6,129 bases of DNA from assembly GCA_902478825.1 (NCBI GenBank), contig CABSMK010000100.1:1-6129 (forward strand), read 5' to 3'. The notes below the pieces were generated by a model that was not told where the DNA came from, made no database searches, and was given only the letters and a program-made list of their open reading frames with translations. This document shows, piece after piece, positions 1-6,089 of the stretch (positions within the stretch are counted from its first letter, which is position 1; every line of letters begins with the position of its first letter). This stretch comes from an uncultured Collinsella sp. Lineage in GTDB: Bacteria; Actinomycetota; Coriobacteriia; Coriobacteriales; Coriobacteriaceae. Made by a program: the position numbers and the translations under genes.

Positions 1-1
1 C

Positions 2-1222
2 GACCTGCTGTGGATGGGCGCTGCGACCGGTGAGCCCGCCTGCATCGCCACGGTACTGCGCAACAACCTGCGCTACGACAACTACGAGATCCTGGAGAAC
101 GACTACGGCATCTCGCTGCGTGAGCTTGTCGCCTTTGCCGATGCCACCTACACCGCCGGTGAGTCCATCACCCCGCTGATCAAGGCCATCAACGTGCTGC
201 TCTTTAAGCTCGAGGGCCAGATTATCCAGCGCCACCCCGAGTTCGATATGACCGACCGTCTGTTACTCGACAAGATCGAGCACGACACCAGCACGGTCAC
301 GCTCGCCGACGGCAGCGTATGGCCGCTCACGACCAACGACTTCCCCACCGTCGATCCGGCGGACCCCTATACGCTCACGTCTCAGGAGCAGCACATCATC
401 GACAAGCTCGTGTCCGAGTTTGTCACCGCCGATCACCTGCATCGCCATATCGATTTCCTCTACACCCACGGCTCGATGTACAAGGTCGCCAACGGCAACC
501 TGCTCTTCCACGGCTGCGTTCCACTCAACGAAGACGGCACCTTCAGCAGCATGAACTGCCTGGGCACCTGGCACGCTGGCCGCGATTATCTCGATTTTTG
601 CGACCACATCGCCCGCCGCGCGTGGCGCGTGGGCGACCGCGACGCTCTCGACTGGATGTGGTACCTGTGGATTGGCTTCAATTCACCCGCCAGCGGACGC
701 CTGGTGCGTACCTTTGAGCGCGCCTATATCGCCGATAAGAGCACCTGGGTCGAGCCGATGGACCCGTACTTTACGCTTACCAAGTCGCCCTCGGTCTGCG
801 ATGATATCATGCGCGAGTTTGGCGTCGCGCCCATGGCATGCTCGCCGACCGGCCACATCATCAACGGCCACACGCCCGTTAAAACCACCAAGGGCGAGCA
901 GCCCATCCGCGCCGAGGGCAAGCTGCTGGTCATCGATGGCGGCTTCTGCCGCGCTTACCATCCCAAGACGGGCATCGCCGGCTATACGCTCATCTCGAGC
1001 TCGCGCGGCTGCCGCCTCAAGTCGCACCGGGCCTTTACGACGGTTGCCGAGGCACTCACGCGCAACGTGGACATCGAAAGCGAGACCAACCGTTTTGACC
1101 AAGCGGACCGTCGCCGCATGGTGAGCGACACCGATACTGGCGCCAAGATCCGCAGCCAAATCCAAGACCTGCGTCAGCTGCTCGATGCATATAGAAACGG
1201 TGCTATCGAGGAGCGCGCCTAG
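2..1222 (+). CDS. fbp: Class III fructose-1,6-bisphosphatase, 5' partial
   Basis: This is the C-terminal part of a manganese-type class III FBPase, which hydrolyses fructose 1,6-bisphosphate to fructose 6-phosphate and phosphate in cytoplasmic gluconeogenesis. The frame is open to the left edge and begins D-L-L-W-M-G-A-A-T-G. In this family that stretch directly follows the GNH of the metallophosphatase GNHD motif, so the window starts almost exactly there. Numbering from the Met at 14, NGNLLFHGCVPL (161-171) carries the next metal-site His and GHTPVK (285-290) the final one. GKLLVIDGGFC (302-312) is also typical. Family members run about 640-670 residues, so roughly 250 N-terminal residues, including the first GD-x-H and GD-x-x-DRG motifs, lie outside. 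The end is intact, with TAG at 1220-1222. The Met at 14 is an internal codon, not the start. The family call is firm; regulation cannot be seen. Confidence 0.95.
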   Translation, partial: DLLWMGAATGEPACIATVLRNNLRYDNYEILENDYGISLRELVAFADATYTAGESITPLIKAINVLLFKLEGQIIQRHPEFDMTDRLLLDKIEHDTSTVTLADGSVWPLTTNDFPTVDPADPYTLTSQEQHIIDKLVSEFVTADHLHRHIDFLYTHGSMYKVANGNLLFHGCVPLNEDGTFSSMNCLGTWHAGRDYLDFCDHIARRAWRVGDRDALDWMWYLWIGFNSPASGRLVRTFERAYIADKSTWVEPMDPYFTLTKSPSVCDDIMREFGVAPMACSPTGHIINGHTPVKTTKGEQPIRAEGKLLVIDGGFCRAYHPKTGIAGYTLISSSRGCRLKSHRAFTTVAEALTRNVDIESETNRFDQADRRRMVSDTDTGAKIRSQIQDLRQLLDAYRNGAIEERA

Positions 1223-1230
1223 CACCACCC

Positions 1231-1283
1231 GCGGGGATTGGCTAAACTTGCTGAGTTTGTCATCCCCGCGGCGCTTCGGCGCC
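1231..1283 (+). other. Two adjacent inverted repeats in fbp-gtrA leader
   Basis: The gap between fbp and the first gtrA-like gene holds two abutting potential RNA hairpins. The first pairs GCGGGGAT (1231-1238) with ATCCCCGC (1262-1269), 8 bp perfect with a 23-base loop. The second is GGCGC-TTCG-GCGCC (1270-1283), a 5-bp stem capped by the very stable C(UUCG)G tetraloop. Neither is followed by a T-run, so they are poor intrinsic terminators. They end just before the ribosome binding site at 1289. They may protect or punctuate the mRNA, or modulate translation of the downstream gene. The pairing is seen in the sequence; the function is inferred. Confidence 0.5.
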
Positions 1284-1288
1284 AGCTT

Positions 1289-1303
1289 AAGGCAGGTACC
1301 ATG
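1289..1303 (+). promoter_or_regulatory. RBS deciding the first gtrA-like start
   Basis: AAGGCAGG (1289-1296) lies with AAGG ending 8 bases before the ATG at 1301, a normal Shine-Dalgarno distance. It favours ATG 1301 over the in-frame TTG at 1238, which has only a GGGG two bases upstream. The longer version would also have to translate through the two hairpins at 1231-1283. Confidence 0.7.
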
Positions 1304-1696
1304 CAAAAGCTCCTTGCGCAGATCATGAAATTTGGCGTCGTCGGTGTCATTGCCACGGTTATCGACTTTGGCATTATGAATCTGCTCCACTACGGTCTGG
1401 GCCTCAACATCCTAATCGCCAACACCAGCGGCTTTATCATCTCACTCATCTTTAACTACCTCGCAAGCATGAAGTACGTGTTTGCGCACAAGGAAGGCAT
1501 GAGCCGCCGCCGCGAGTTCATCATCTTTGTCGTGCTGTCCGTGATCGGTTTGGTGCTCAACGACGGCATCGTGCTGGCGCTCAACGCCGGCCTGGGACTC
1601 GAGGCCAATATCGCCAAGATCTGCGCCACCGCGCTTGTCATGGTCTACAACTTTGTGACCCGAAAAATCTTCCTGGAGGGCGACGAGACAAAATAG
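1301..1696 (+). CDS. GtrA family membrane protein (first copy)
   Basis: This is a 131-residue GtrA-like protein (Pfam PF04138 family). It has four predicted membrane helices, roughly at residues 10-29, 36-56, 73-95 and 104-121. The charged loop after helix 2, MKYVFAHKEGMSRRREF, is a family hallmark (the sequence around K-Y-V-F and R-R-R-E-F). GtrA proteins are proposed to flip or help translocate undecaprenyl-phosphate-linked sugars in O-antigen, teichoic acid or arabinogalactan glycosylation. The substrate here is unknown, and no partner glycosyltransferase (GtrB-like) is visible in the window. The ATG at 1301 is chosen for its Shine-Dalgarno AAGG, and a TTG at 1238 would add 21 residues. 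It lies 78 bases behind fbp on the same strand, so co-transcription is possible. It is a clear paralogue of the gene at 1916-2323. Confidence 0.9.
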   Translation: MQKLLAQIMKFGVVGVIATVIDFGIMNLLHYGLGLNILIANTSGFIISLIFNYLASMKYVFAHKEGMSRRREFIIFVVLSVIGLVLNDGIVLALNAGLGLEANIAKICATALVMVYNFVTRKIFLEGDETK

Positions 1697-1720
1697 CTCG
1701 AAACCCCTGCAGCATTACGG

Positions 1721-1764
1721 CGCCCACGGACGACGCGCACTCAGCGCAGTATCGTCCGTGGGTG
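1721..1764 (+). terminator. Long hairpin after first gtrA-like gene, possible terminator
   Basis: CCCACGGACGA (1723-1733) pairs perfectly with TCGTCCGTGGG (1752-1762). One G-T and one C-G pair extend this at the base, giving 13 pairs. The 18-base loop contains a further 4-bp GCGC/GCGC pairing (1735-1738 with 1744-1747). The hairpin begins 24 bases after the stop codon. No T-tract follows on either strand, so it is not a canonical intrinsic terminator. It may act as a Rho-assisted terminator or as a 3'-end stabiliser. Confidence 0.4.
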
Positions 1765-1779
1765 TCGCTCGTTTACGGG

Positions 1780-1818
1780 CAAATTTTCAACGTTTGCGGA
1801 TTAGCTCTTGAAAATTTG
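1780..1818. promoter_or_regulatory. AT-rich palindrome, possible operator
   Basis: CAAATTTTCAA (1780-1790) and TTGAAAATTTG (1808-1818) form a perfect 11-bp inverted repeat around a 17-base spacer, upstream of the second gtrA-like gene. The right arm contains TTGAAA, a -35-like hexamer (1808-1813). The spacing and AT content fit a dimeric repressor site overlapping a promoter. An RNA hairpin is the alternative. No regulator can be named from the sequence. Confidence 0.35.
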
Positions 1819-1835
1819 GCGAGTTCATATAGTTC

Positions 1836-1876
1836 TTGGCAAAGACCTTACGTTTCCCTTGTAAAAGCTCTAAAGT
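1836..1876 (+). promoter_or_regulatory. Weak candidate promoter for second gtrA-like gene
   Basis: TTGGCA (1836-1841) matches the -35 consensus at 5 of 6 positions. It is followed after 18 bases by TGTAAA (1860-1865), 4 of 6 to the -10 but wrong at its two most conserved positions. Other options are TAAAGT (1871-1876) as a -10, or TTGAAA (1808-1813) with TATAGT (1828-1833) at a short 14-base spacing. A promoter somewhere here is plausible; the exact one is not determined. Confidence 0.25.
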
Positions 1877-1915
1877 ATCCTCTGCTCGATTCATCAACGC
1901 ATTGGATGTGATTAC

Positions 1916-2323
1916 GTGCGCAAGGCGCTGGCACAACCTCATACCAAGCAGTTCCTCAAGTTTGCCGTCGTGGGTCTTATCTCCTTTGGCATCGACTGGG
2001 GCATGCTCATTGCGCTCGTCGAGCTGTTCCACCTCGACTTTTTGATGAGCACCACGATCTCGTTTATCACGTCCGTCGTGGTCAACTACTGGCTCAGCAT
2101 GAAGTACGTGTTCGACCACCGCGAAGGCATGAGCCGCAAGCGCGAGTTCACGATCTTCACCATCCTGTCGGTGATCGGCCTGGGCCTCAACGACCTGTAT
2201 ATGTTTGTTGGCGTCACGTTTTTGAGCATCGGCTACCAGGCCATGAAGGCCATCGCCACGTTCCTCGTCACCTGGTACAACTACTTCAGCCGCCGCTTCT
2301 TCCTCGAGGGCGCACGGTCGTAG
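1916..2323 (+). CDS. GtrA family membrane protein (second copy)
   Basis: This 135-residue protein of the GtrA family has four predicted membrane helices, roughly at residues 14-36, 43-61, 77-101 and 108-124. Its hallmark charged loop (MKYVFDHREGMSRKREF) is followed by LSVIGLGLND and it ends YNYFSRRFFLEG. These blocks are nearly identical to the first copy (1301-1696), so the pair arose by tandem duplication or are close paralogues. Like other GtrA proteins it probably helps move polyprenyl-linked sugars across the membrane for cell-envelope glycosylation; its sugar is unknown. GTG at 1916 is the only suitable start before helix 1. The Shine-Dalgarno is weak (GGA at 1904-1906, nine bases away). 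A strong terminator follows at 2350-2384. Confidence 0.9.
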   Translation: MRKALAQPHTKQFLKFAVVGLISFGIDWGMLIALVELFHLDFLMSTTISFITSVVVNYWLSMKYVFDHREGMSRKREFTIFTILSVIGLGLNDLYMFVGVTFLSIGYQAMKAIATFLVTWYNYFSRRFFLEGARS

Positions 2324-2349
2324 TCGATTCACTATTTGCTTGAATGTAT

Positions 2350-2384
2350 AACCGGTTGGAATTCCCGTTCCAACCGGTTTTTTT
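2350..2384 (+). terminator. Rho-independent terminator for the plus-strand genes
   Basis: AACCGGTTGGAA (2350-2361) pairs perfectly with TTCCAACCGGTT (2368-2379), a 12-bp stem around the six-base loop TTCCCG. The T-run starts at the end of the right arm and continues to 2384. It sits 26 bases after the stop of the second gtrA-like gene. This is a textbook intrinsic terminator in the plus direction; no T-run serves the minus direction. Confidence 0.93.
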
Positions 2385-2423
2385 GTTTGCAGAGAGACCC
2401 GGCGACCCAGTCCCATTCGCATG

Positions 2424-2461
2424 AAAAACGGGCGGTCCGGATGTTGGTCCGAACCGCCCGT
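2424..2461 (-). terminator. Rho-independent terminator for the minus-strand operon
   Basis: Read on the minus strand, ACGGGCGGT pairs with ACCGCCCGT (2453-2461 with 2428-2436). After one mismatch, four more pairs follow (2448-2451 with 2438-2441) around a six-base loop. Five T residues (complement of A at 2424-2428) come directly after the stem. It lies 22 bases beyond the TAG of the DUF4430 gene. In the plus direction no T-run follows, so it serves the minus strand. Confidence 0.9.
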
Positions 2462-2483
2462 CTGGCGCGCTATGTCGGGGCCT

Positions 2484-3386
2484 CTAGCCCGTTACGTAAT
2501 ACCAAACAACGTTGTCGCCATTGGAGAGAACGTAGTTACTGCAGGCCGTCATGGGCGTTGTGCCGTTGACGGAGTACATCCAGCCGCTCGTGCCGCCGTA
2601 CTGTTTCTCGGCCAAACCACCAATCGCGGAGACATACGTACCGTACGACGAGCCATGTGCGTTGACAGAAAGGCCCAGCGCGCACAGGGCATCGTAGACG
2701 GTAGCGCCTTCGTTAAAGGTAAAGGTGCCACCAGAGGACACAGGATTGCCCACAGAGCTCGATGTGACCGAGACCGTCACCGTAACGTAGTTGGACTCCT
2801 GCGAGCCGCTCTGGCCGCCCGAGGAGGCGTTTCCACCATTAGAGGATGAGGCTCCATTAGACGACTGGCCACCGCCCGAAGAAGCACCACCAGACACCTT
2901 GGAAGTATCGCCGGCTCCCGTATTCTGGGCAGCGGATTTATCGCCAGACTTCTTGCCGTCCTGGTCCTCGGACTTCTTGCTATCCGAGTTTTTGTCCGAT
3001 TCCTTGTCCGAAGACTCGTAATCATCCTTGGCGTCGTTCGAGCCCTTGGACTCATCTTTTGCAGCATCCGAAGATTTGGAATCCTTGGAACTGGCCTCGC
3101 CCGAAGCGGTAGACGAGCCAGACCCATTGTCATCCTTGGAAACGACGCTCTCCCCCGTCACGGTCTGAATGATCCAGTCGATGGACCAGGCACCGCTTGT
3201 GGAAGGATGGACGAAACCCAGCGAGACGACGATCAGAATGGTGCATGCAGCAGTCAGAACGCCGAGGAGCGCCTTGCGACGAGAGGTGGACGCCGCCGAA
3301 GCGGCGCCCTTTTGCTTTGGATCATCGAGCTGGATAAACGAGGAGTCGGGCTGTTGCCCGCTGGTCTCCTTGGGCTTATCGGGCAT
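2484..3386 (-). CDS. Membrane-anchored DUF4430 domain protein
   Basis: This 300-residue protein has four parts. Residues 1-38 are a polar cytoplasmic tail ending in SRRK, and 39-58 are one membrane helix (ALLGVLTAACTILIVVSLGF). Residues 83-198 form a long Ser/Asp/Lys then Ser/Gly/Asn-rich linker, and 199-300 form a C-terminal DUF4430 (transcobalamin-like C-terminal) domain. The domain signature is SGWMYSVNG (267-275) followed by Y-x-L-x-x-GD-x-V-x-W-Y-Y near the end. The layout implies the domain is held outside the cell at the tip of a flexible stalk. ATG at 3386 is chosen because AAGGG (3395-3399) lies 8 bases upstream; an in-frame GTG at 3395 overlaps that site. The gene overlaps the upstream surface-protein gene by 11 bases, so translation is probably coupled. 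DUF4430 proteins are surface or secreted and of unproven ligand; related mammalian domains bind cobalamin. Confidence 0.88.
   Translation of the reverse strand: MPDKPKETSGQQPDSSFIQLDDPKQKGAASAASTSRRKALLGVLTAACTILIVVSLGFVHPSTSGAWSIDWIIQTVTGESVVSKDDNGSGSSTASGEASSKDSKSSDAAKDESKGSNDAKDDYESSDKESDKNSDSKKSEDQDGKKSGDKSAAQNTGAGDTSKVSGGASSGGGQSSNGASSSNGGNASSGGQSGSQESNYVTVTVSVTSSSVGNPVSSGGTFTFNEGATVYDALCALGLSVNAHGSSYGTYVSAIGGLAEKQYGGTSGWMYSVNGTTPMTACSNYVLSNGDNVVWYYVTG
2793..3140 (-). repeat. Low-complexity Ser/Asp/Lys and Ser/Gly/Asn linker
   Basis: This encodes residues 83-198 of the 300-residue DUF4430 protein. The first half is Ser/Asp/Lys/Glu-rich with many SD, SK and DK pairs. The second half is Ser/Gly/Asn/Gln-rich. 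It is probably disordered and long enough to cross peptidoglycan. Its charge pattern resembles the linker of the neighbouring surface protein. Confidence 0.7.
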
Positions 3387-6089
3387 TACCGTCACCCTTG
3401 CCGCGCTTGGTCAGCACGAAGACGGCGATGAGCGCGAGGCCAATCACGCCGGCGGCGATGCCAACGATGGCGAGCGGATTGGTGCCAGTCTCCTGCTCGG
3501 AAGCACTAGAGGACTTCTTAGCAGTGGTCGTGGAAACAGCACCCGTATCGGACTTGGAATCGGACTTCTTGTCGGACTTGCCGTCCTTCCTGTCAGACTT
3601 CTTGTCAGACTTCTTCTCGTCCTTCTTATCGGACTTATCGGAGTCCTTCTTGCTGGGCTTGTTGTCCTTGGTCTCGGTCTTGGTCGACACCGTCGTCTTG
3701 GTCATCGGCTTATGACCCGGAGCGACAGCGCCGCCAGCCTGCTGGCCCTTCGTGCCGGAGCCGGAACCCGTGCCCGTGCCAGCGCCAGCACCGGAACCGT
3801 TGCCAGCGCCACCATTGCCGCCATTGGAGCCAGAACCGCCATTGCCGCCAGGGTTAACAGCATTCTTGGTCCACTTGGCATACAGCGTCAGATCGGCCGT
3901 CACCGGCGTACTGAAGTCATACGCCTGCGTGCAAGCCTCATCGGTGAACCAACCGCCGAAAGTGTAGCCATCGCGCGTCGGATCGGCTGGCTTGACCAGC
4001 TTGCCGTCGGCCGTAGCAACAAACTTAGTGTCGCAAGCAGACCCGCCGTTGGAATTAAAGGCAACCGTCCAAGACTCAACGGCCCCGAGCTTGAACAGCG
4101 TGCCCGAATCATTGATGTAGTACAGGCTGCCAGATGCATCGGCAATGACCGGAGAGTCACAGTACTGGTAATGGCCAGCCGCATCATAAATCTGCGTCGC
4201 CTCTGCATCACCGAGCGTATAGCGATACACGCCACCACCAGCAGAGTAGTTGACGTAATCCTTGCTATCCGCGCTGTTAACGGTGAAGTACACATAGGTC
4301 TTGCCGCCCTGAACACTCACCAGCGGAGTAGCAGCAATACCGTTGAGGCCAGCCGGCAGCGCCTTGCCGTCGGCAGCAGCGACCATCGTGGTCTTACCCG
4401 TCTTCAGGTTATAGAGAACCAGAGCAGAGCCCGTAGCCGTCTGTCCGCCGACAATCAGATTGTCACCAAACACCGCAGGGGCGCTCAGATTATTCGTAAG
4501 GCCCAGATCAACCGTCTTCTGTGCACTCAGCACACCCTTCGCCGAAAGCGAAATCACATGGAGCTTTCCGTCGTGCGTCATCTGATAGAAGGTCGAACCA
4601 TTGGACGGATCGGCAATGCAATCGGCATTTGCGACAGCGCCGAGCTCCATGGTCGAAACGACATCGCCCGTCGTCTTATCAATGCACTTAAGCGTACCCG
4701 CGCTCGTAGGAACGATGGCATACTTATCCGTCAAAGCCGCACCAGTCCAGTAATAACCCTCGGAAGCGTCAATGTTCTGCCAAGAAACTTCGCCCGTGGC
4801 AATCTTAATGCGCATAAAGGAGCCGTTGCCGTAGGTCGCGTTGTAATTCTCGTCATACGAAATATCGACCGAGCCTACATAGACGTACTCGCCGTCCGAA
4901 ACGACGGTGCAGGAGCTCTGCGTCAAGTCCGTCAAACCAGGCGACAGCCACTTGCAGATCAGCTTGTCTGCAGTAATCGCCTGGACCGCACCGCCGTTGA
5001 GCGGAACGATGATAAGGCCATTGGTATAGATCGGACGAGAGGTATAGCTCACCTTAGAGGCAAGCGGCGCAGAGGCAACCTTTTTGCCCGTGGACGAATC
5101 GATCTTAATGAGCTCGTTCTCGGTCGCGATGTACACAAAGCCGTTAGCGATGACAGGCTCGCTGCAGTTGGCATACTGCTGGCCAGACTCGGCCTTCCAA
5201 TCGAAGGCCCACTTAAGACCGGCGGCCTGCGCAGGCGTCTTGGCATCCGTTACGGTCGAACCGTTGCCACTGTTGCCGTAGCCGGCCCACTCGGCATCCC
5301 AATTAGGAGTCGTCGCACTCGGGTCCACGACAATCTTGTCGGGATCGGGCATGGGCGATTTTTCGGTGGTGTAGGCAAATGTAACCTTGTCGCCGCTCTT
5401 GAGCGTGACCTGGTTGGCACAGAGAGATGAGGACTCTCCGTTGATATACAGATGCCAGTATTTACCGGTCGCACCATCATAGCCGTAAGAGTTGTCTTCG
5501 AACGGCGAAGTAATGGACCAGTATGCACCACTCTGGGAGGCCTTGTAATCAATGCCCTTCGCCTTCAGAACCGTCTCAATAAGGTCCTGGGCCGTAGAGC
5601 CTTCGGGCAGGGAAACATTGCTTGACGAGCCCCAGCGAGTATTGTTGCCGTTGACATCGGGGCCGATGATATCGGCGGATCCAAGCACCTGACCAGGGAG
5701 GGCATCGCTGTCGCCAGCATACATAAAGGTGACGGCGTCACCCTCATGGAGCTCGTAGGCACCAGCGCCAACGTCGGCGAACTTGTACTTTGCGTCGGAC
5801 TTGCCCTTTACGTAGAAGCGCCAATAGCTATTGGTCGCAGCATCAGAGCCACAATAGGTCTTACCGTCAAGCGGCGAGGTAATGCCCCTAAGGTACCAAC
5901 CCCAAGACTCTTCTGTAGCTTTGAGTTTAAGACCAGTCTGCTCCAACAGGTCCTTAGCAGTAGAGCCCGCCTTGAGACTCGTCTGGCCCGTCGAAGCCCA
6001 AACCTGCTGCTTGCCGTCCTTGTCCTTGCCAAGCACCTGAACGGAAGCATGGACAGAATCGGACGGCAACTGGTCGCCCCAGCCACCGT
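3376..6089 (-). CDS. Large DUF4430/PQQ-propeller/InlB-repeat surface protein, 5' partial
   Basis: At least 903 residues are visible; the frame is open until the adapter at 6090, so the true start and any signal peptide are missing. Residues are numbered from the Leu at 6069. There are two DUF4430 domains (~5-118 and ~138-235), each with a W-x-x-Y-[VI]-x-G core and a final L-x-x-GD-x-VTF. A PQQ-like beta-propeller (~285-665) has about eight blades of the type P-V-I-A-N-G-F-V-Y...I-D-x-S-T-G-K. One InlB/Listeria-Bacteroides-type repeat (667-735) contains GYTFGGWFTD and LTLYAKW. A Gly/Asn/Ser linker (738-781), a Lys/Asp/Ser linker (~788-842), a membrane helix (865-887) and a short basic tail follow. 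It is probably a cell-wall-spanning exported binding or adhesion protein. The propeller lacks the regular Trp-docking motif of quinoprotein dehydrogenases, so I infer a structural or binding role. TAA is at 3376-3378. Confidence 0.9.
3384..3399 (-). promoter_or_regulatory. RBS and overlapping start of the downstream DUF4430 gene
   Basis: AAGGG (3395-3399) followed by eight bases and ATG (3386-3384) lies within the last codons (K-G-D-G-N-A) of the large surface-protein gene, whose TAA is at 3376-3378. The 11-base overlap suggests translational coupling and a single operon. Confidence 0.75.
3409..3477 (-). other. C-terminal transmembrane anchor of the large surface protein
   Basis: Residues 865-887 (PLAIVGIAAGVIGLALIAVFVLT) form one hydrophobic helix followed by the basic tail KRGKGDGNAR. 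The helix is preceded by EQETGTN. This has the shape of a sortase sorting signal but lacks the Leu-Pro of LPxTG. Confidence 0.85.
3547..3651 (-). repeat. Lys/Asp/Ser-rich linker with 12-base tandem repeat
   Basis: This encodes residues ~807-841, made almost only of K, S and D with a few E, R and G. TGTCAGACTTCT occurs as two exact tandem copies (3591-3602 and 3603-3614), with degenerate copies on both sides. It is likely disordered and prone to length change by slippage. Confidence 0.75.
3727..3858 (-). repeat. Gly/Asn/Ser-rich spacer
   Basis: This encodes residues ~738-781, which run from NPGGNGGSGSNGG through GAGAGTGTGSGSG. It is a flexible spacer between the InlB-type repeat and the charged linker. 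The DNA is low complexity, with GCC/ACC-type repeats on the plus strand. Confidence 0.7.
3865..4071 (-). other. InlB B-repeat / Listeria-Bacteroides repeat domain
   Basis: Residues 667-735. WTVAFNSNGGSACDT, then the DGYTFGGWFTDEAC core, then DFSTPVTADLTLYAKW, match the family in order and spacing. Such repeats are common in surface proteins of Gram-positive bacteria, next to stalks and anchors. Confidence 0.88.
4075..5217 (-). other. PQQ-like beta-propeller region, about eight blades
   Basis: Residues ~285-665. Blade-like units begin near residues 303, 344, 386, 442, 486, 529, 579 and 637. Each has a [AP]-V/I-x-x-G/D-x-x-Y/I-V strand pair, and several end in a D-x-x-TG-K/D/E turn (IDSSTGKK, IDKTTGDV, YNLKTGKT, KIATGEVSW). 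This resembles the PQQ_2/BamB type propeller used for protein or ligand binding. Blade counting is by eye. Confidence 0.75.
5365..5658 (-). other. DUF4430 domain 2 of the large surface protein
   Basis: Residues ~138-235 run from DVNGNNTRWG to VTFAYT. It shares with domain 1 the order LPEGSTAQDLIE (domain 1: LKAGSTAKDLLE), ITSP, K-YW-x-x-Y-[VI]-x-G and L-x-x-GD-x-VTF. The two domains are internal duplicates. Confidence 0.78.
5716..6057 (-). other. DUF4430 domain 1 of the large surface protein
   Basis: Residues ~5-118 run from VHASVQVLG to VTFMYAG. The segment SYWRFYVKG and the closing Y-E-L-x-E-GD-A-VTF match the transcobalamin-like DUF4430 pattern. An inserted WGWYLRGITSPLDG stretch is echoed in domain 2 (YWSITSPFEDN), which points to internal duplication. 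Confidence 0.75.

Larger units (their letters stand above)
1697..1915 (+). other. Intergenic region between the two gtrA-like genes
   Basis: This 219-base non-coding stretch is noticeably more AT-rich in its right half than the flanking genes. It holds a long GC-rich hairpin (1721-1764), an AT-rich 11-bp inverted repeat (1780-1818), weak promoter-like hexamers (1836-1876) and a leader before the GTG at 1916. I see no convincing small ORF or tRNA. The layout suggests that the second gtrA-like gene has its own expression control. Confidence 0.6.
2324..2483. other. Convergent intergenic region
   Basis: These 160 bases hold two back-to-back intrinsic terminators, one per strand. I see no gene between them. 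Confidence 0.85.

Noticed and set aside
1238..1300. TTG start adding 21 residues to the first GtrA-like protein
   Set aside because: It has no well-placed Shine-Dalgarno and runs through two hairpins. ATG 1301 has a good AAGG at the right distance and gives a usual GtrA length. It is not fully excluded.
683..1390. A 235-codon open frame on the minus strand
   Set aside because: It is antisense to fbp and the first gtrA-like gene, both of which carry firm family motifs. No independent support.
1787..2422. A 211-codon open frame on the minus strand
   Set aside because: It is antisense to the second gtrA-like gene and runs through the plus-strand terminator stem. It has no domain and no sensible start signal.
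3241..3255. LTAAC in the 300-residue protein as a lipoprotein lipobox
   Set aside because: Thr, not Leu, is at the -3 position, and the residues after the Cys (TILIVVSLGF) continue the membrane helix. Lipoproteins normally have polar residues there.
3169..5430. A 753-codon open frame on the plus strand
   Set aside because: It is antisense to the two minus-strand genes and crosses their overlap. Its translation is Arg/Ala/Ile/Gly-rich with no recognisable domain, while the minus strand has clear DUF4430, propeller and InlB-type domains and a matching terminator. It is a shadow of GC-rich codon bias.
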